A program made the position numbers and the translations under genes. Below the pieces are notes generated by a model. It was given only the letters and a program-made list of their open reading frames with translations, did no database searches and was not told the DNA's origin. From positions 1 to 64,000 of the forward strand of contig NBIV01000318.1 in NCBI GenBank assembly GCA_003194525.1: DNA of 64,000 bases, in the 5' to 3' direction. The DNA is from Gracilariopsis chorda (taxonomy: Eukaryota; Rhodophyta; Florideophyceae; Gracilariales; Gracilariaceae). How positions within the stretch are numbered: the stretch's first letter is position 1; the number at the start of each line of letters is the position of its first letter. Below, piece by piece: positions 47,684-58,099 of this stretch.

Positions 47684-50600
47684 CCGGTTTGCCTTAAATT
47701 GTGCAGACTGTTCAGATGTAGGAAACCCTGCAGTCTGTCCAGGTGAAGGTTACGTGAGTAGGTTAATGACCGCCAGACTACACAAAGATGCAAGCACCAC
47801 AACTGCAATTCCCATCAAACCACCGCAACCAAACCGTCCGAGAGTCCACTATCACGCAGAAAAGCATTTCCAGGACCCATTCCCAGATCCCTTGCTTATT
47901 GACCCTCTCGACAGCGACCAACACGACGAAATCAAGTCAGCTGTCAACGAAATGGTGGAGAACGCGCGACACTCTGGCATGACCGAGGGTCAGGTGACCG
48001 AACTGCGCAGCGCTCTGGATGAGAACATGGACATCTTCCGAGTCTCTCTCTCACCAGGACCACCGGCCAAAATCAGACCAGTAAAGATCGCGTTATCTCC
48101 AGAAGCCATCCCAGTCCGCGTCAGGCTTCATAACTACTCGCAGGAGCAGCGAAAGTTTCTACAACTCTTTTTCGAGGATCTCGTTCGAACCGGAATGGCC
48201 TACCCAAACCCAACATCTCCATGGACCAGTGCCCCCTTGATTGTGTGAAAAACTGGCCCGGCTCGTTTCCGATTCACTGTTGACCTACGTCCAGTGAACA
48301 AGTACACCATCAAGCATCAATTCCCCATGCCAAACATCGAGCAGGAGCTGTTGAAACTCGCACACTCTAAATTCTTCGCCACGTTTGATCTATCTCACGG
48401 ATATTGGCAGTTCCCTCTCCACGAAGAATCTCAGGCGCTACAGTCGTTCATAACACCCGACGGAACGTTTTCCCCAACGCGAGTCCTTCATAGCACAACC
48501 AATGCCACAATTCACCTTCAATCAGTCCTCGCTGAGATATTTCCGAAGGAACTACGTCAATCCCTCGTGTACTGGCTTGATGAAATTCTACTACACAACT
48601 GAACAGTGGAAGGACTCCTTCAACAAATTCGGAAGCTCTTCCAGGTCTGCAAGGAACACTCAATCCGTCTCCACCCAAAAAAGTGTATTCTGTTTTCAAC
48701 TTCAATCAGGTGGTGCGGAAGAATTATCTCCGCACCAGGAGTACGATATGCTCCACGACAACTCAATGATCTGTTAGCAATAGAACCTCCGACCAATGGC
48801 GGCCACCTGCAGCAATTTCTGTGTGCACTGCAGTGGGTTAAGATGAGCATACCCAACTTCTCGAAGATCATACTACCGTTGAAAAGCATTTTGGAAAAGG
48901 TGTACAAGAGAGCTGAAAAGCGCACAAAGACTTCCGTGGCAAAGGTAGATCTTGCGGCCCTCGGTTGGTCCGGACTAGAAACCCAGGTATTTCGAGCTTG
49001 CAAAGAGGCACTTGCCCACAGCGTCACACTCGCACACAGGAACGAGAATCAGAGACTCGTTATATACACAGACGCTTCCGACAACCTATGCTCTGGCATC
49101 ATCACTCAAATTCGGATCTCCAACCTCACGAAGCCACACGAAGAACAGCAGCACAGTTCTCTAGCATTCTGTTCAGGTTTCTTTAACACCACCCAACTGG
49201 GTTAGTCTGTCTTGGAGACGGAAGCGTTTTCCATACTGTCTACGTTGGAACGGATGCATTGGCTTGTAGCCACCTCAACCGGATTTGATCTCTACACCGA
49301 TCATAGCAATCTTATATTCCTTTTCGACCCTCTCTCCATCATTCCTGATCTTAGCCTCCCGTCCATTCGAAAAGCCCTGCGATGGGCAATGAGGCTTATC
49401 GCCTACAACTAAACTTGCTTCCATGTCAAAGGCACCAAAAATGTGTCGGCTGATCTTCTCACTCGCTGGGCTGCACCTCCAACGGTCCGCAGACTGGTGC
49501 AAATTCCTGTTCTCCCATCAAGCTCCGCCGAGAATGTCTCATGGCTGAAGCCTGAATAAATAATTGCAGTGCAGTCAGCGAACAAATCACATCGTCCTGA
49601 GGGCCTACAGATGGAAGACGGATTGTGGAAAGTTCAGGATGGCGCTGTATGGATCCCTGACAATGCGGAAGATCTTCAGTTACGACTTTGCATCATCGCG
49701 CACACTGGACCATTCGGACACCGAGGCAGAATCCCAACCACGAACACGCTACGGAAACAATTCACAAGGACCACTCTAACAGTAGACATCCGTGAATTCA
49801 TCCGCGCTTGCATTCACTGCATTTCTACTACCGGTGGAGAGAAGGTACCACGTCCTTTTAGACCGGCAGTACACGGCACGGCACCCAATGATCTCCTACA
49901 GTTCGACTTTCTGGAGATTGGACCGAGCAGTGGCGGCGAGAAATACATTCTCATGCTCCGCGACGACCATTCTGACTACAAGTGGTTGTATGCGTTTTCA
50001 AGTACGGCTGCTGAAAACGCGGCTCAGGCGATCGTCGATTGGTGCGCAGCTTTTGTCACACCAAAGTGTCTCATGTCCTACAAACCTGTTCACTTTTGCA
50101 ACGAAACTACACGCCTACTGTGCAAATTTCTACGTGTGCCGCATCACTTCACAATTCCATACACTCCGTGGAGCAACGGAGCAGTGAAGCGTTTAGGGAA
50201 GGAAGTTATTCGAACATTTAGAGCATTGACAACCGAACTACAAATGGATTTCAAGGAATAGACAGATTTGCTACCAGTGATACAGAGCATCCTCAACAAC
50301 TCTGCCTCTTCGCACCGAATGAACATTGCACCGGTAACCCATTTTCAGGGCATGGAGCGGCCTCCGCCGATCTCTTCGTTCTTCCGTTCCTCCACTCGTA
50401 AGGCTATGAGAGTTTCGGAGGTCACCCAGGAGCGCTGCCTTAACATCAAGGCCTTACAGGAAGCTTGCGTACAGCTTCACCCTCCGGTACAAAACGCACA
50501 CCAGAAGAACCGAAAGGCATTAAAGGAAAAAACGTCGAGAGGCACTCTCCCACAGTTTGTCGAAGGTGATTATGTCTTGGTGGCACGCAGTGATTTTCAT

Positions 50601-50990
50601 GCGGCGGAAAAACTCGCATTGCGATGGCGCGGACCTCGCCGCATCCGAAAAGCTCTATCAAATTACTTCTTTTAGGTGGAAGATATACGCAGTGGCCTAA
50701 TGGAAGACATTCATGGTTCTCGCCTCAAATACTATCACGACAGCTCGTTGGACACAGAGGCCAATGTCGCACGTTATAGAGTCGGAAACTGGAATGCCAG
50801 TCAAAAGTTTATTGAAACTGGTAAAAACCAAAGAAATGCTCATGGTTCAAGTGCGCTGGAAGGGACTAAGCACAAAGGAAGACACTTTGAAACCACTGGC
50901 GAGGATATACGAAGATGTCCCCTTCATGCTACAGCGCTTGATTAAGCGTAACAACGCTCCATGCGACCTGGTTCGCGACGCTCGTTTGCA
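47684..50990 (+). mobile_element. G3 pol region after the G4 insertion
   Basis: RT starts near 48000 (PAKIRPVKIALSPEAIPVRV, NKYTIKHQFPMPNIEQELL). RNase H is around 49030-49420, integrase 49569-50260 (CIHCISTTGG, FDFLEIGPSSGGEKYILML, TIPYTPWSNGAVKR), and the chromodomain-like tail about 50760-50945. The region is broken. Confidence 0.8.
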
Positions 50991-51013
50991 ACCCACTCTT
51001 TGAAAGAGGAGAT

Positions 51014-51231
51014 TGTAGCCGTTTCCGGCTTCATAGCGCTGGACGGAACCCAAAAAGGCTACTTAAACCCTAGTTGTAGGTTACAATAGCGTGGGTATCT
51101 TATTAAATGCGTGCAGTTCCCAATTGGAGAACAAGGTAGTGGCATTTAAGCCCCAAGAACATCGCCTCTCAATAAATCGAGGCATCGAACCTCACCTTTC
51201 CATCGACGAACAACTCGCGTATTTCGCCACA
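51014..51231 (+). repeat. 3' LTR of G3 (218 bp)
   Basis: It starts TGTAGCCG after a purine tract and ends GCCACA. It is about 8 percent diverged from 34513-34722. Confidence 0.8.
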
Positions 51232-51368
51232 CAGAGGCGGGCAATCGTGTCAAATTTTGACAGTGGTGTATCGCGTTTCGAGAACGGTATTTAGCTGGGA
51301 GGTGACATAAAGTTGGTTGGCGCCAGATTGTTGGAAATGCATGGTGGGGTACGATTCCTGATGAGAGC
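51231..51368 (+). repeat. 138-bp direct repeat outside the G3 3' LTR
   Basis: Right copy of 34375-34512. Its end (GATGAGAGCAGTTTGAG) also resembles the repeat-array unit edge GATGAAGGCAGTTTGAG near 52276-52292. Confidence 0.8.
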
Positions 51369-53480
51369 AGTTTGAGCGCGCGGCGGTTGTGGTGACGGCA
51401 GTTTGATTTGACGAGGGTTGTGGTGATGGCAGTTGGTGGTGACGACGATTGGTGATGGGCATACTTTGAGGTGACTGGGGTTGTGATGGTGGCAGTGGGT
51501 AGTGGTAGCGGTTGGTGATAAGAACAGTTTGAGATGAGGACGGGGATTGTGGTGAGGGCAGATGATGGACACAGCGGTTGGTAGTGACGACGATTAGTGG
51601 GAAGGGCAGTTGGCAGTCTGTTGCGGCAGATTGTTGCGGATGCCTGGTGGAGAAAAGTAGAGTAGAGACAGGAGACGAAAGGGGCAGAAGATGAGGATTG
51701 GTGGGTGGTGGTTGAGGGTGGGGCGGTGATGAGGTCATTTGACGTTGTCGGTGGATGATGATGGGGGATAGTGGCATGGTCAGGGTGTTAAATGGGCGTG
51801 GCGTCTATGGTGGGGGTGGTAGATGGCTGTTGGTGTATGGTGGTGAGAGCAAGGTGGTGGTGAAAGAGTAAGGGAGGTATTGGGGCAAAGCTCTGATCGT
51901 GGTTTGGTTTGTGGAGGTTTGCGGTGGTGGTAGATGGTGTTAGGTGCAGTTGGTGGGTGGTTTGGAAAAGGTTGAACGTGCGGCATGGAGTTAATGACAG
52001 GGAGTTAGAGAAGTGTGTGATGATGAAGGTTGGCTTTGTTGTCAAATGCTCATGGGGACAGATGAGGGAATTCGGGTATGCTGTTGGAAGAGAGCTGTTG
52101 GAGGGGAGATTATGGTCAGGTGGTGACTGAGCGAGGCGGTTTGGAGGTAGTGGTTGGGGACAAGTAGTTGGAGGTAAGGCGGAAGTAAGGTTGGTTGATG
52201 GTGAAGGCGGCTGCTGATGAGGGCATTATTGGGATAACAAGAGAACGATTGTGATTGGTGGTGAAGACGATTGTTGATGAAGGCAGTTTGAGAAGACGGC
52301 GGTTGTGGTGACGGTGGTTTGATATGACGAGGGTTGTGGTGATGGTAGTTGGTGTCAACGACGATTGGTGATGAGCATAGTTTGAGGTGACTGGGGTTGT
52401 GATGGCGGCAGTGGGTAGTGGTAGTGGTTGGTGATAAGAACAGTTTGAGATGAGGACGGGGGTTGTGGTGAGGGCAGATGGTGGACACAGCGGTTGGTGG
52501 TGGTGACGATTAGTGGGAAGGGCAGTTGGCAGTCTGTTGCGGCAGATTGTTGCGGATGCTGGTGGGGAAAAGTAGAGTAGAGACAAAAGACGAAAGGGGC
52601 AGAAGATGAGGATTGGTGGTGGTTGAGGGTGGGGCGGTGAGGAGGTCATTTGACGTTGTCGGTGGATGATGGTGGGGGATAGTGGCATGGTCAGGGTGGT
52701 GAATGGGCGTGGCGTCTTTGGTGGGGGTGGTAGATGGCTGTTGGTGTATGGTGGTGGAAACAATGTGGTGATGAAGGCGTTGTGGTGGCTGGGTGTTCAT
52801 GCTTATTTGGTTGACGGTTTCTGAAGGTGATGATGGATGATGTTCGGTGCAGTTTACACTTCATGGGAAGAAAGGTGGATTTGTGGCATGTTGGCAATAG
52901 GACAGGGTGGTAGTGCAGAGTGTGGTACTAACGTTTGAAGTTGGTGTCAAATTTGGGTGGTTGCAGGTGGCGTATCAAAATTAAACGTGATGTTCGAGGC
53001 AAGGTTGTGTTCAGTGCGGTTGACGAAGACACCAGATGGTGGCTTAAAGGAGTCACTTGGGCCAGGTGGGTCGGGACAAATTAGCTGGAGGCAAGATGAT
53101 AGTAATATGTGTTGATGGAGGTGACTGATAGTGAAGACGGCATTATGCGTTGGCAAGGTGGTTATGGGGGTTGCGCATGGCGGTTGGTGGTGAAGACAGC
53201 GATTGATGGTGACGGAGATTGATAGTGAAGGCGATTGGTGATGACGCCGGCTTTGTGATGACGACGATTGGTGATGACGCCGGTTGTGGTACGGGCGGTT
53301 GTTGGTGACGATGGTGACGGTGGTAGCGGTGTTTGGGGAGACGGTGGTTGGGGGTGGTTGGAAACGGGCGTGCGAGCAGTTGGCGGCGCGGACATATGGG
53401 AGGGGACAGGATGGAGGAGAAATTTGGTGGTGCAGGCATGAAAGGTCAGAGCAGGGAGCGTGTGGCTGCTGGCGGCCTTA
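51369..53480. repeat. G+T-rich array of diverged ~0.91-kb repeats
   Basis: The segment 51368-51860 recurs as 52284-52775 (offset about 916 bases), with strong identity over roughly 490 bases. The following parts (51915-52280) have weaker matches at 52810-53200, so about two and a half units are present. The plus strand is extremely poor in C and rich in G and T, with G-run clusters such as GGTGGTGGTTGAGGGTGGGG near 51701. Minus-strand open frames here are Pro/His/Thr/Ser low-complexity and I do not call them genes. Confidence 0.8.
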
Positions 53481-55599
53481 GAAAAAGAGATTGGTGCGGC
53501 GCCAGAGAGAAGAAGATTGGCGAAGGCGTCTTCAATTACATCGATTTCATGGCGGTACGTGCGTTGATGACGGCCACTTTTCATTCGTACATCAATCGCT
53601 GATAAGTTCGGTTATTGACGAGTGTTTGCCAAGGCTTTCAATTCAAGTGAGTAAGAGGGCAACCCTTGGCGGAGGCTCTCTCCCGGGAGAGTTGGCGAAC
53701 GGATCCCGTGGCATAGTTGCGATTCGAAGCGCGCAACTTGAATACCAGAGATAATGCATGACCTGTCAGCCACACACAGTTCTGAGGATTGCATGGCGGC
53801 ATGCCGCGTGACGAAAACATGCTCAGGCTGATGCAAACGCTAGCGGCTAGGTCGGGCGTCGGGAACCGGGAGGGCGCTCTCGATATAAAAGTTGGACACT
53901 GACGAGCATCCAACCTGGAATTTTTGCCGAGCTCTAACAAATGGGTACAAGTCGTGCCGCAAAAACCCCCCATATTTCCCATGCTTGGATAGGCTTGCCT
54001 TTCAATGTGTACGACAGTTGAGATGGGAGGCAAGATTGACAGCCAGTGATGGTCCGCTGCAGCTGATCGTACTACATTCCAGCGGAAGCCTTCGCAGTCC
54101 TTCGTATGGCGGGACTCTTCGCTATTGTCTTCTCGTGCATTGCTCATTCTCTCTTGGGTCCTTGATTGCCGAGGACCGCACTAGTGCATCATGTGCCACA
54201 GCTGGTCCTTTCTTCTGGCTGTCAAGCTTGCTTCCTCACGAAAGACAAACCGTGTCAGCCTTCTCTGTAACCATGCCAGGCACTTTTCTCACTCTTACCT
54301 TCACGAGGATACCTATCTTTGGCGCTTGAATAGCGCTTTTCGGTGCTCTGGTGGGCCGAGCAATCCAGGCTTTGTTGGTGGGCATGGTTTGATCTCCCGT
54401 ATGCAGCCAGTTATGGATGCCAATCTGATGCACAGACTCTTTAATTGTGTGTTCCGGGTCTTACATTGTCACATTCGTCAAGAAAAGAGTCTCAATCAGC
54501 GTTTTGAGTTTGTAGACCACGAGAATTTGCCCAATGGTATATTGTTTGGCGTTCAGATTTTGAACAATGAACGATGAACCAATTGTTTTTAGTCTACCAC
54601 CAACACTACCAGTGCCACGCCATACATCGTGCAATGCAAAGTGATCTACGCTACACCCATGCAAACAAAGCCATTTCTTGCGAAGACCATCAGGACATCT
54701 AGATATTCTTATGACGTAAGATGTCATTGTGTGGCGAGGAGTGCCCTGCTTGGGAGGATAATTATTAACCGCCTTCGTCAAGGACTTAATAACTCTATCC
54801 TGAAAGAATGAAAAATCTACCTCATGCATTGGCATCAATTTGTTTATTGACGTTACGTTGTGAGCAGGTGAGTATTCCAAGATACCGCGAAGACGTGCGC
54901 GGAAGGTGCAGATGACGAAACACACGCGAATTGTTGAGTTTCCGTCTGAGAGAGCAACTTTTTTCTTGAAACCCATTTATTCGCACACCTTTTGAAACAA
55001 ATGTGAAAACATTAAAATATTATGCTCCTCCCCTAAGAACTGTTCAACATCAAATACGTCGGAATTTTTTCAATTCGTCAGTTCATATGTTTTACATAAA
55101 ATCAAAAATTTCGCTTCTCGGCACATGTGTAGACCACATTCGCATCAAACCTGGGCATTGCAACGGCTCAAGGGCCAGTGCATTGTTACCCTCGCTTGGC
55201 GGAACTTGCCCGTCGTTACGTGGGTCTTCGGCACAAGACCCAATGAAAGCTGGCTGGCCCGAACTTTTGCCATCGTGAAGGGCGAAGCAAACCCTCACCG
55301 TAACTCTTGAATTCAACTGCCAGTCTGACCTTCTCACAAGACCAAGATTCCGAGGAACTCTCTTCTGTCGTCAGTCGACGCCCGAGCGCACGCCTCGACA
55401 AAGAACTCGTAGAAAACCCTTGCCTGAGGAATTTTTGACCAGCCCTTTTTGTCGAGCCTGTTCAGTTAAATGGCTCGCCATGATCAACTCTGCTTCCGTG
55501 CATTGATCCGAACGCCCAACAGGTGGCCATCGCTCTATTTCCAACATTTGAACTTTTCCGCTAGCATTGTGCCAGTCTCCACACCAGCCCCTCACGACA
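53481..55599. other. No gene recognised
   Basis: Several open frames of 100-170 codons occur on both strands (for example 53638-54147 minus, 53892-54329 plus, 54461-54976 minus), but none shows a known motif and they overlap one another. A GATATAAAAG box lies near 53881, followed by a small GTTGGA/TCCAAC hairpin. Confidence 0.4.
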
Positions 55600-56350
55600 A
55601 GAAGGCGTAACTTCTACCTGCCTCTTCCTCTTCATACAAATCCTTTTCGCCTTGCTGCCTCGCCAACCGTCTTCAACAAGCTGCGGTGTCCAGAAAATCA
55701 GGATCTGCACCTCCTGGACCAGACCCGTCGAAGTTCTCCTCCCCCTTTTTGCTTCTGAACACTCCCCCGACAACGGTTTTGCTCCTTTAACTCAATTGGA
55801 GCTCTCTCGCGAAGTGTCTGTCCTACATAAAAGCTCCATCAAATATAAGTTCGTTTTCGATCAAAATTTGGACGTGTCCTCTTGTGGTGTCTTCTTCAGT
55901 CTTGCTTATTCTGCTTCGCTTCTTTTTGCGAGAAAGTAGCCATTTTTATTTGCAAGCGCAGCTCGATTGGTCGCACATGTCTGCTCCTCTGCGTTACGTT
56001 GTCAGAGATTTGCACCAGGCGTTTTCAGCAGAATCCTATCTTCCCAGTGACCTGGGCCGCATCGTCGCCCATCTTGTCGCTGTTCCAATTGCTATGAAGA
56101 AGCGCATAACACAGGAAGTGGAATCCCAACACCTTGAACAAATAATCTTTTAAGAAGAAAATGCCGATCGTCTCCAGGCTCAAATAACGCCCTTTCACTG
56201 CATTTTAAACTTCAGCACTGCGGAGGATGAAGCCCCAATATCTTTTGCCTCTTCAGCAATGAAGGAAACTGTAGCTGGTCGAGCTACGCTGCATTTGACT
56301 ACGAGAAGCGTAGATGCCATGGATGCTCATATCGGAGTGCTCGTCACGAT
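55600..56350 (+). other. Possible decayed coding sequence, unidentified
   Basis: Plus-strand frames at 55652-55939 and 55884-56153 look protein-like, for example LSREVSVLHKSSIKYKFVFD and, in another frame, VRDLHQAFSAESYLPSDLGR followed by a charged helix. A continuation lies beyond a stop near 56153. It could be a broken host gene, but no family is recognised. Confidence 0.25.
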
Positions 56351-56351
56351 T

Positions 56352-56650
56352 ATGAAAACGATTAAGCCGATCAGGCGCTCTTGTGCTGGTTCTCTGCACA
56401 GATCATTCATCTTTTTATGCTCCTCCTCTTTCCTGAAAACTCCGACCCATCTCTAGCTTGGCATATCTGCATGGTTGGAGCACCTCTCACACTGCATTGC
56501 GGTTACAGTGGCTGCGTATAGAAGTCATTTTCTTTAACCAGGCGGGACTTGAACCAGCGACCCTGCATCTGGGCCCAGAACTATGAAAACGATTGAGCCA
56601 ATTCGGCGCTCTGTGTTGGCTCTCTGCACAGATCATTCATCTGTTTATAA
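56352..56650 (-). repeat. Duplicated tRNA-like / SINE-like sequence
   Basis: About 70 bases at 56352-56420 recur at 56582-56650. Between them, minus strand, lies GGTTCAAGTCC (B box, about 56530-56540) in a T-arm-like context (GCTGG-TTCAAGT-CCCGC). An A-box-like TTGGCTCAATCG lies about 50 bases upstream in the second copy. No complete cloverleaf forms, so a tRNA-derived SINE or tRNA fragment is more likely than a working tRNA gene. Confidence 0.35.
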
Positions 56651-56659
56651 CGATAGCTA

Positions 56660-57600
56660 TGGTTACGCCATTGGCAGGCTACGTCAACATTTTGCGAATT
56701 CTATACATCTGGATGTTACTTCTCCTTTCTCTATTGCACGAGCAAGCGGATGGCTTATCAGACTTTGGCCTGTTCTACGATTTCCATTTTGTTTCGTATC
56801 TCTATAGCACCTGACGATCCGCTTGGGTATGATGTAAAGGACCCCAGGCTGAAGCAAAATTCTCTGATACTTCTGTGCAGATTCTGGATACTTCCCCGAG
56901 GAATAATGCTTGAGACTGTTTTCCTCATCTTCAAGTCTCTCTCATCAGTCGCACTGACGAGCCCTTGTCTGTATCAAGCATCGAACAACAGTCATGCACA
57001 CAACCGGTGCCCTCAGTCATACTGGTGTTCGTCGCCGTGATCGCCAGTACGCATGGTGCACCCCATTATCCGACCTGCCCTCCGTTCACATCCATTTACC
57101 CTCAGAGGACCTACGAACTCCGTAGTCGGCAGGTACAAGAACTTTGAGCATTGTGGCTCTCCCAAGAACGACTGGCACTACTGTCGAATTATCTGTACCA
57201 AATTTGAATGAAACGATGACACTACCGGTTATACCCGGGTAGAGAACGATACTGTGACTCCGGCCCCCAGTGGAACTGGGCGCAGAAGAGCTACACACGT
57301 CGACCCCCTAAGAGTTGTATACGGTAGTGAAGAACGTGCGAACCCATCCCTCAAAAAGCTGTTAACGCGGCAGATATAGTAAAGTCGATGATACACAATA
57401 GTTGATAATATGATGTTGATGGTTGTTTGTTGGTGTTTGTTGTTCTCTACTACTACGGATAGCGTCTGGTCTTTACATATCTATCAAGATACCACTCTCT
57501 CCAATTCCCAGAGAATAAAAGCGCTGCCAAGGAATTATCTGTGTGTGCGTTTATATGAGCTCGTGTCCCTAATTCCAAGAGTGTGGGTAGGGGCTACATT
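56660..57600. other. No gene recognised
   Basis: Short open frames only, and no motif that I recognise. Confidence 0.4.
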
Positions 57601-57617
57601 GAAAAGAACCCCTCTGT

Positions 57618-57750
57618 AGTGGATGGCACTCATCCACTTCGGAACACCGGCATGCTACCTACGATGCATGTGGGTAGCAACCCCTTTTAGGTAGCTTCTA
57701 GACTGAGCTGTTCCCCATTTGAGAACAGCTTGAGTGCTCTTAAAGCGCTC
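57618..57750. other. Cluster of four hairpins, possible structured RNA
   Basis: Four stems follow one another: AGTGGATG/CATCCACT (57618-57638), GCTACC/GGTAGC (57654-57678), AGCTGTTC/GAACAGCT (57706-57730) and GAGTGCT/AGCGCTC with one wobble pair (57732-57750). Direction and function are unknown. Confidence 0.35.
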
Positions 57751-57839
57751 ATCACAGCCCTCTCAGAAAATCGGAGGCATCGAACTCTGGACGCTTTCAC
57801 CCTCCTCCCTGCGTTAGCAGCCGACCAGCGCACACCCTC

Positions 57840-58099
57840 TCTCTCTAGATAAACCAATAACTATTCTGGCCATGCTCTTACCATTGATTCGGCGTCAGAA
57901 ACTTGCCTCTCTCGGAGAGGCGGAAGTTCTCTACGTCGGGACGCCGCTCTTCGGCGGCATCTAAGAACGAAATGGTCTACGCTATTTAGTATGTTGAGCC
58001 CACACCCGAGCGGGCAGACAAATTTCCTGTTGTGGATAACCGTAGAGAGGGTGTAGTGCTGGTACTTGACTGTTAAGTATTGCGCCAAGGCAGTATACT
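57840..58099 (-). mobile_element. 5'-truncated LINE tail
   Basis: The minus strand encodes CPLGCGLNILNSVDHFVLRC, LPPLRERQ and VRAWPE, matching the C-terminal zinc finger and tail of the LINE at 28290-28500 (CTCRPGVLNDVDHFVLRC, then MRERHG and KKWPE). An in-frame stop follows WPE. Similarity starts about at the stop codon of the neighbouring glycoside-hydrolase-like gene, so the truncated end lies at its 3' edge. A distinct subfamily from the 24-28 kb copy. Confidence 0.75.

Larger units (their letters stand above)
34513..51231 (+). mobile_element. G3: Ty3/Gypsy element with chromodomain-like end, interrupted by G4
   Basis: LTRs are at 34513-34722 and 51014-51231. Gag and protease lie at about 34779-36223; pol resumes after G4 at 47684 and runs to about 50990: RT (DLSHGYWQFPLH), RNase H (IYTDASDNLCSGI), integrase (about 49570-50260) and a chromodomain-like tail (VQVRWKGL, then DVPFMLQRL) at about 50760-50945. 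The LTRs differ by about 8 percent plus one small indel, so this is clearly older than G4. About eight breaks. No tRNA-type TGG primer site follows the 5' LTR; the purine tract GAAAGAGGAGAT adjoins the 3' LTR. Confidence 0.85.

Noticed and set aside
51250-53439. Minus-strand open frames rich in Pro, His, Thr and Ser
   Set aside because: They follow from the G+T-rich repeat array; frames are short, overlapping and low-complexity, with no start-context or domain support.
53638-54976. Three 130-170 codon frames as genes
   Set aside because: No known motif, mutual overlap on opposite strands, and no consistent composition or neighbours to support any one of them.
56510-56640. Functional tRNA gene
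   Set aside because: T-arm and B box are present but acceptor and anticodon stems do not form a proper cloverleaf.
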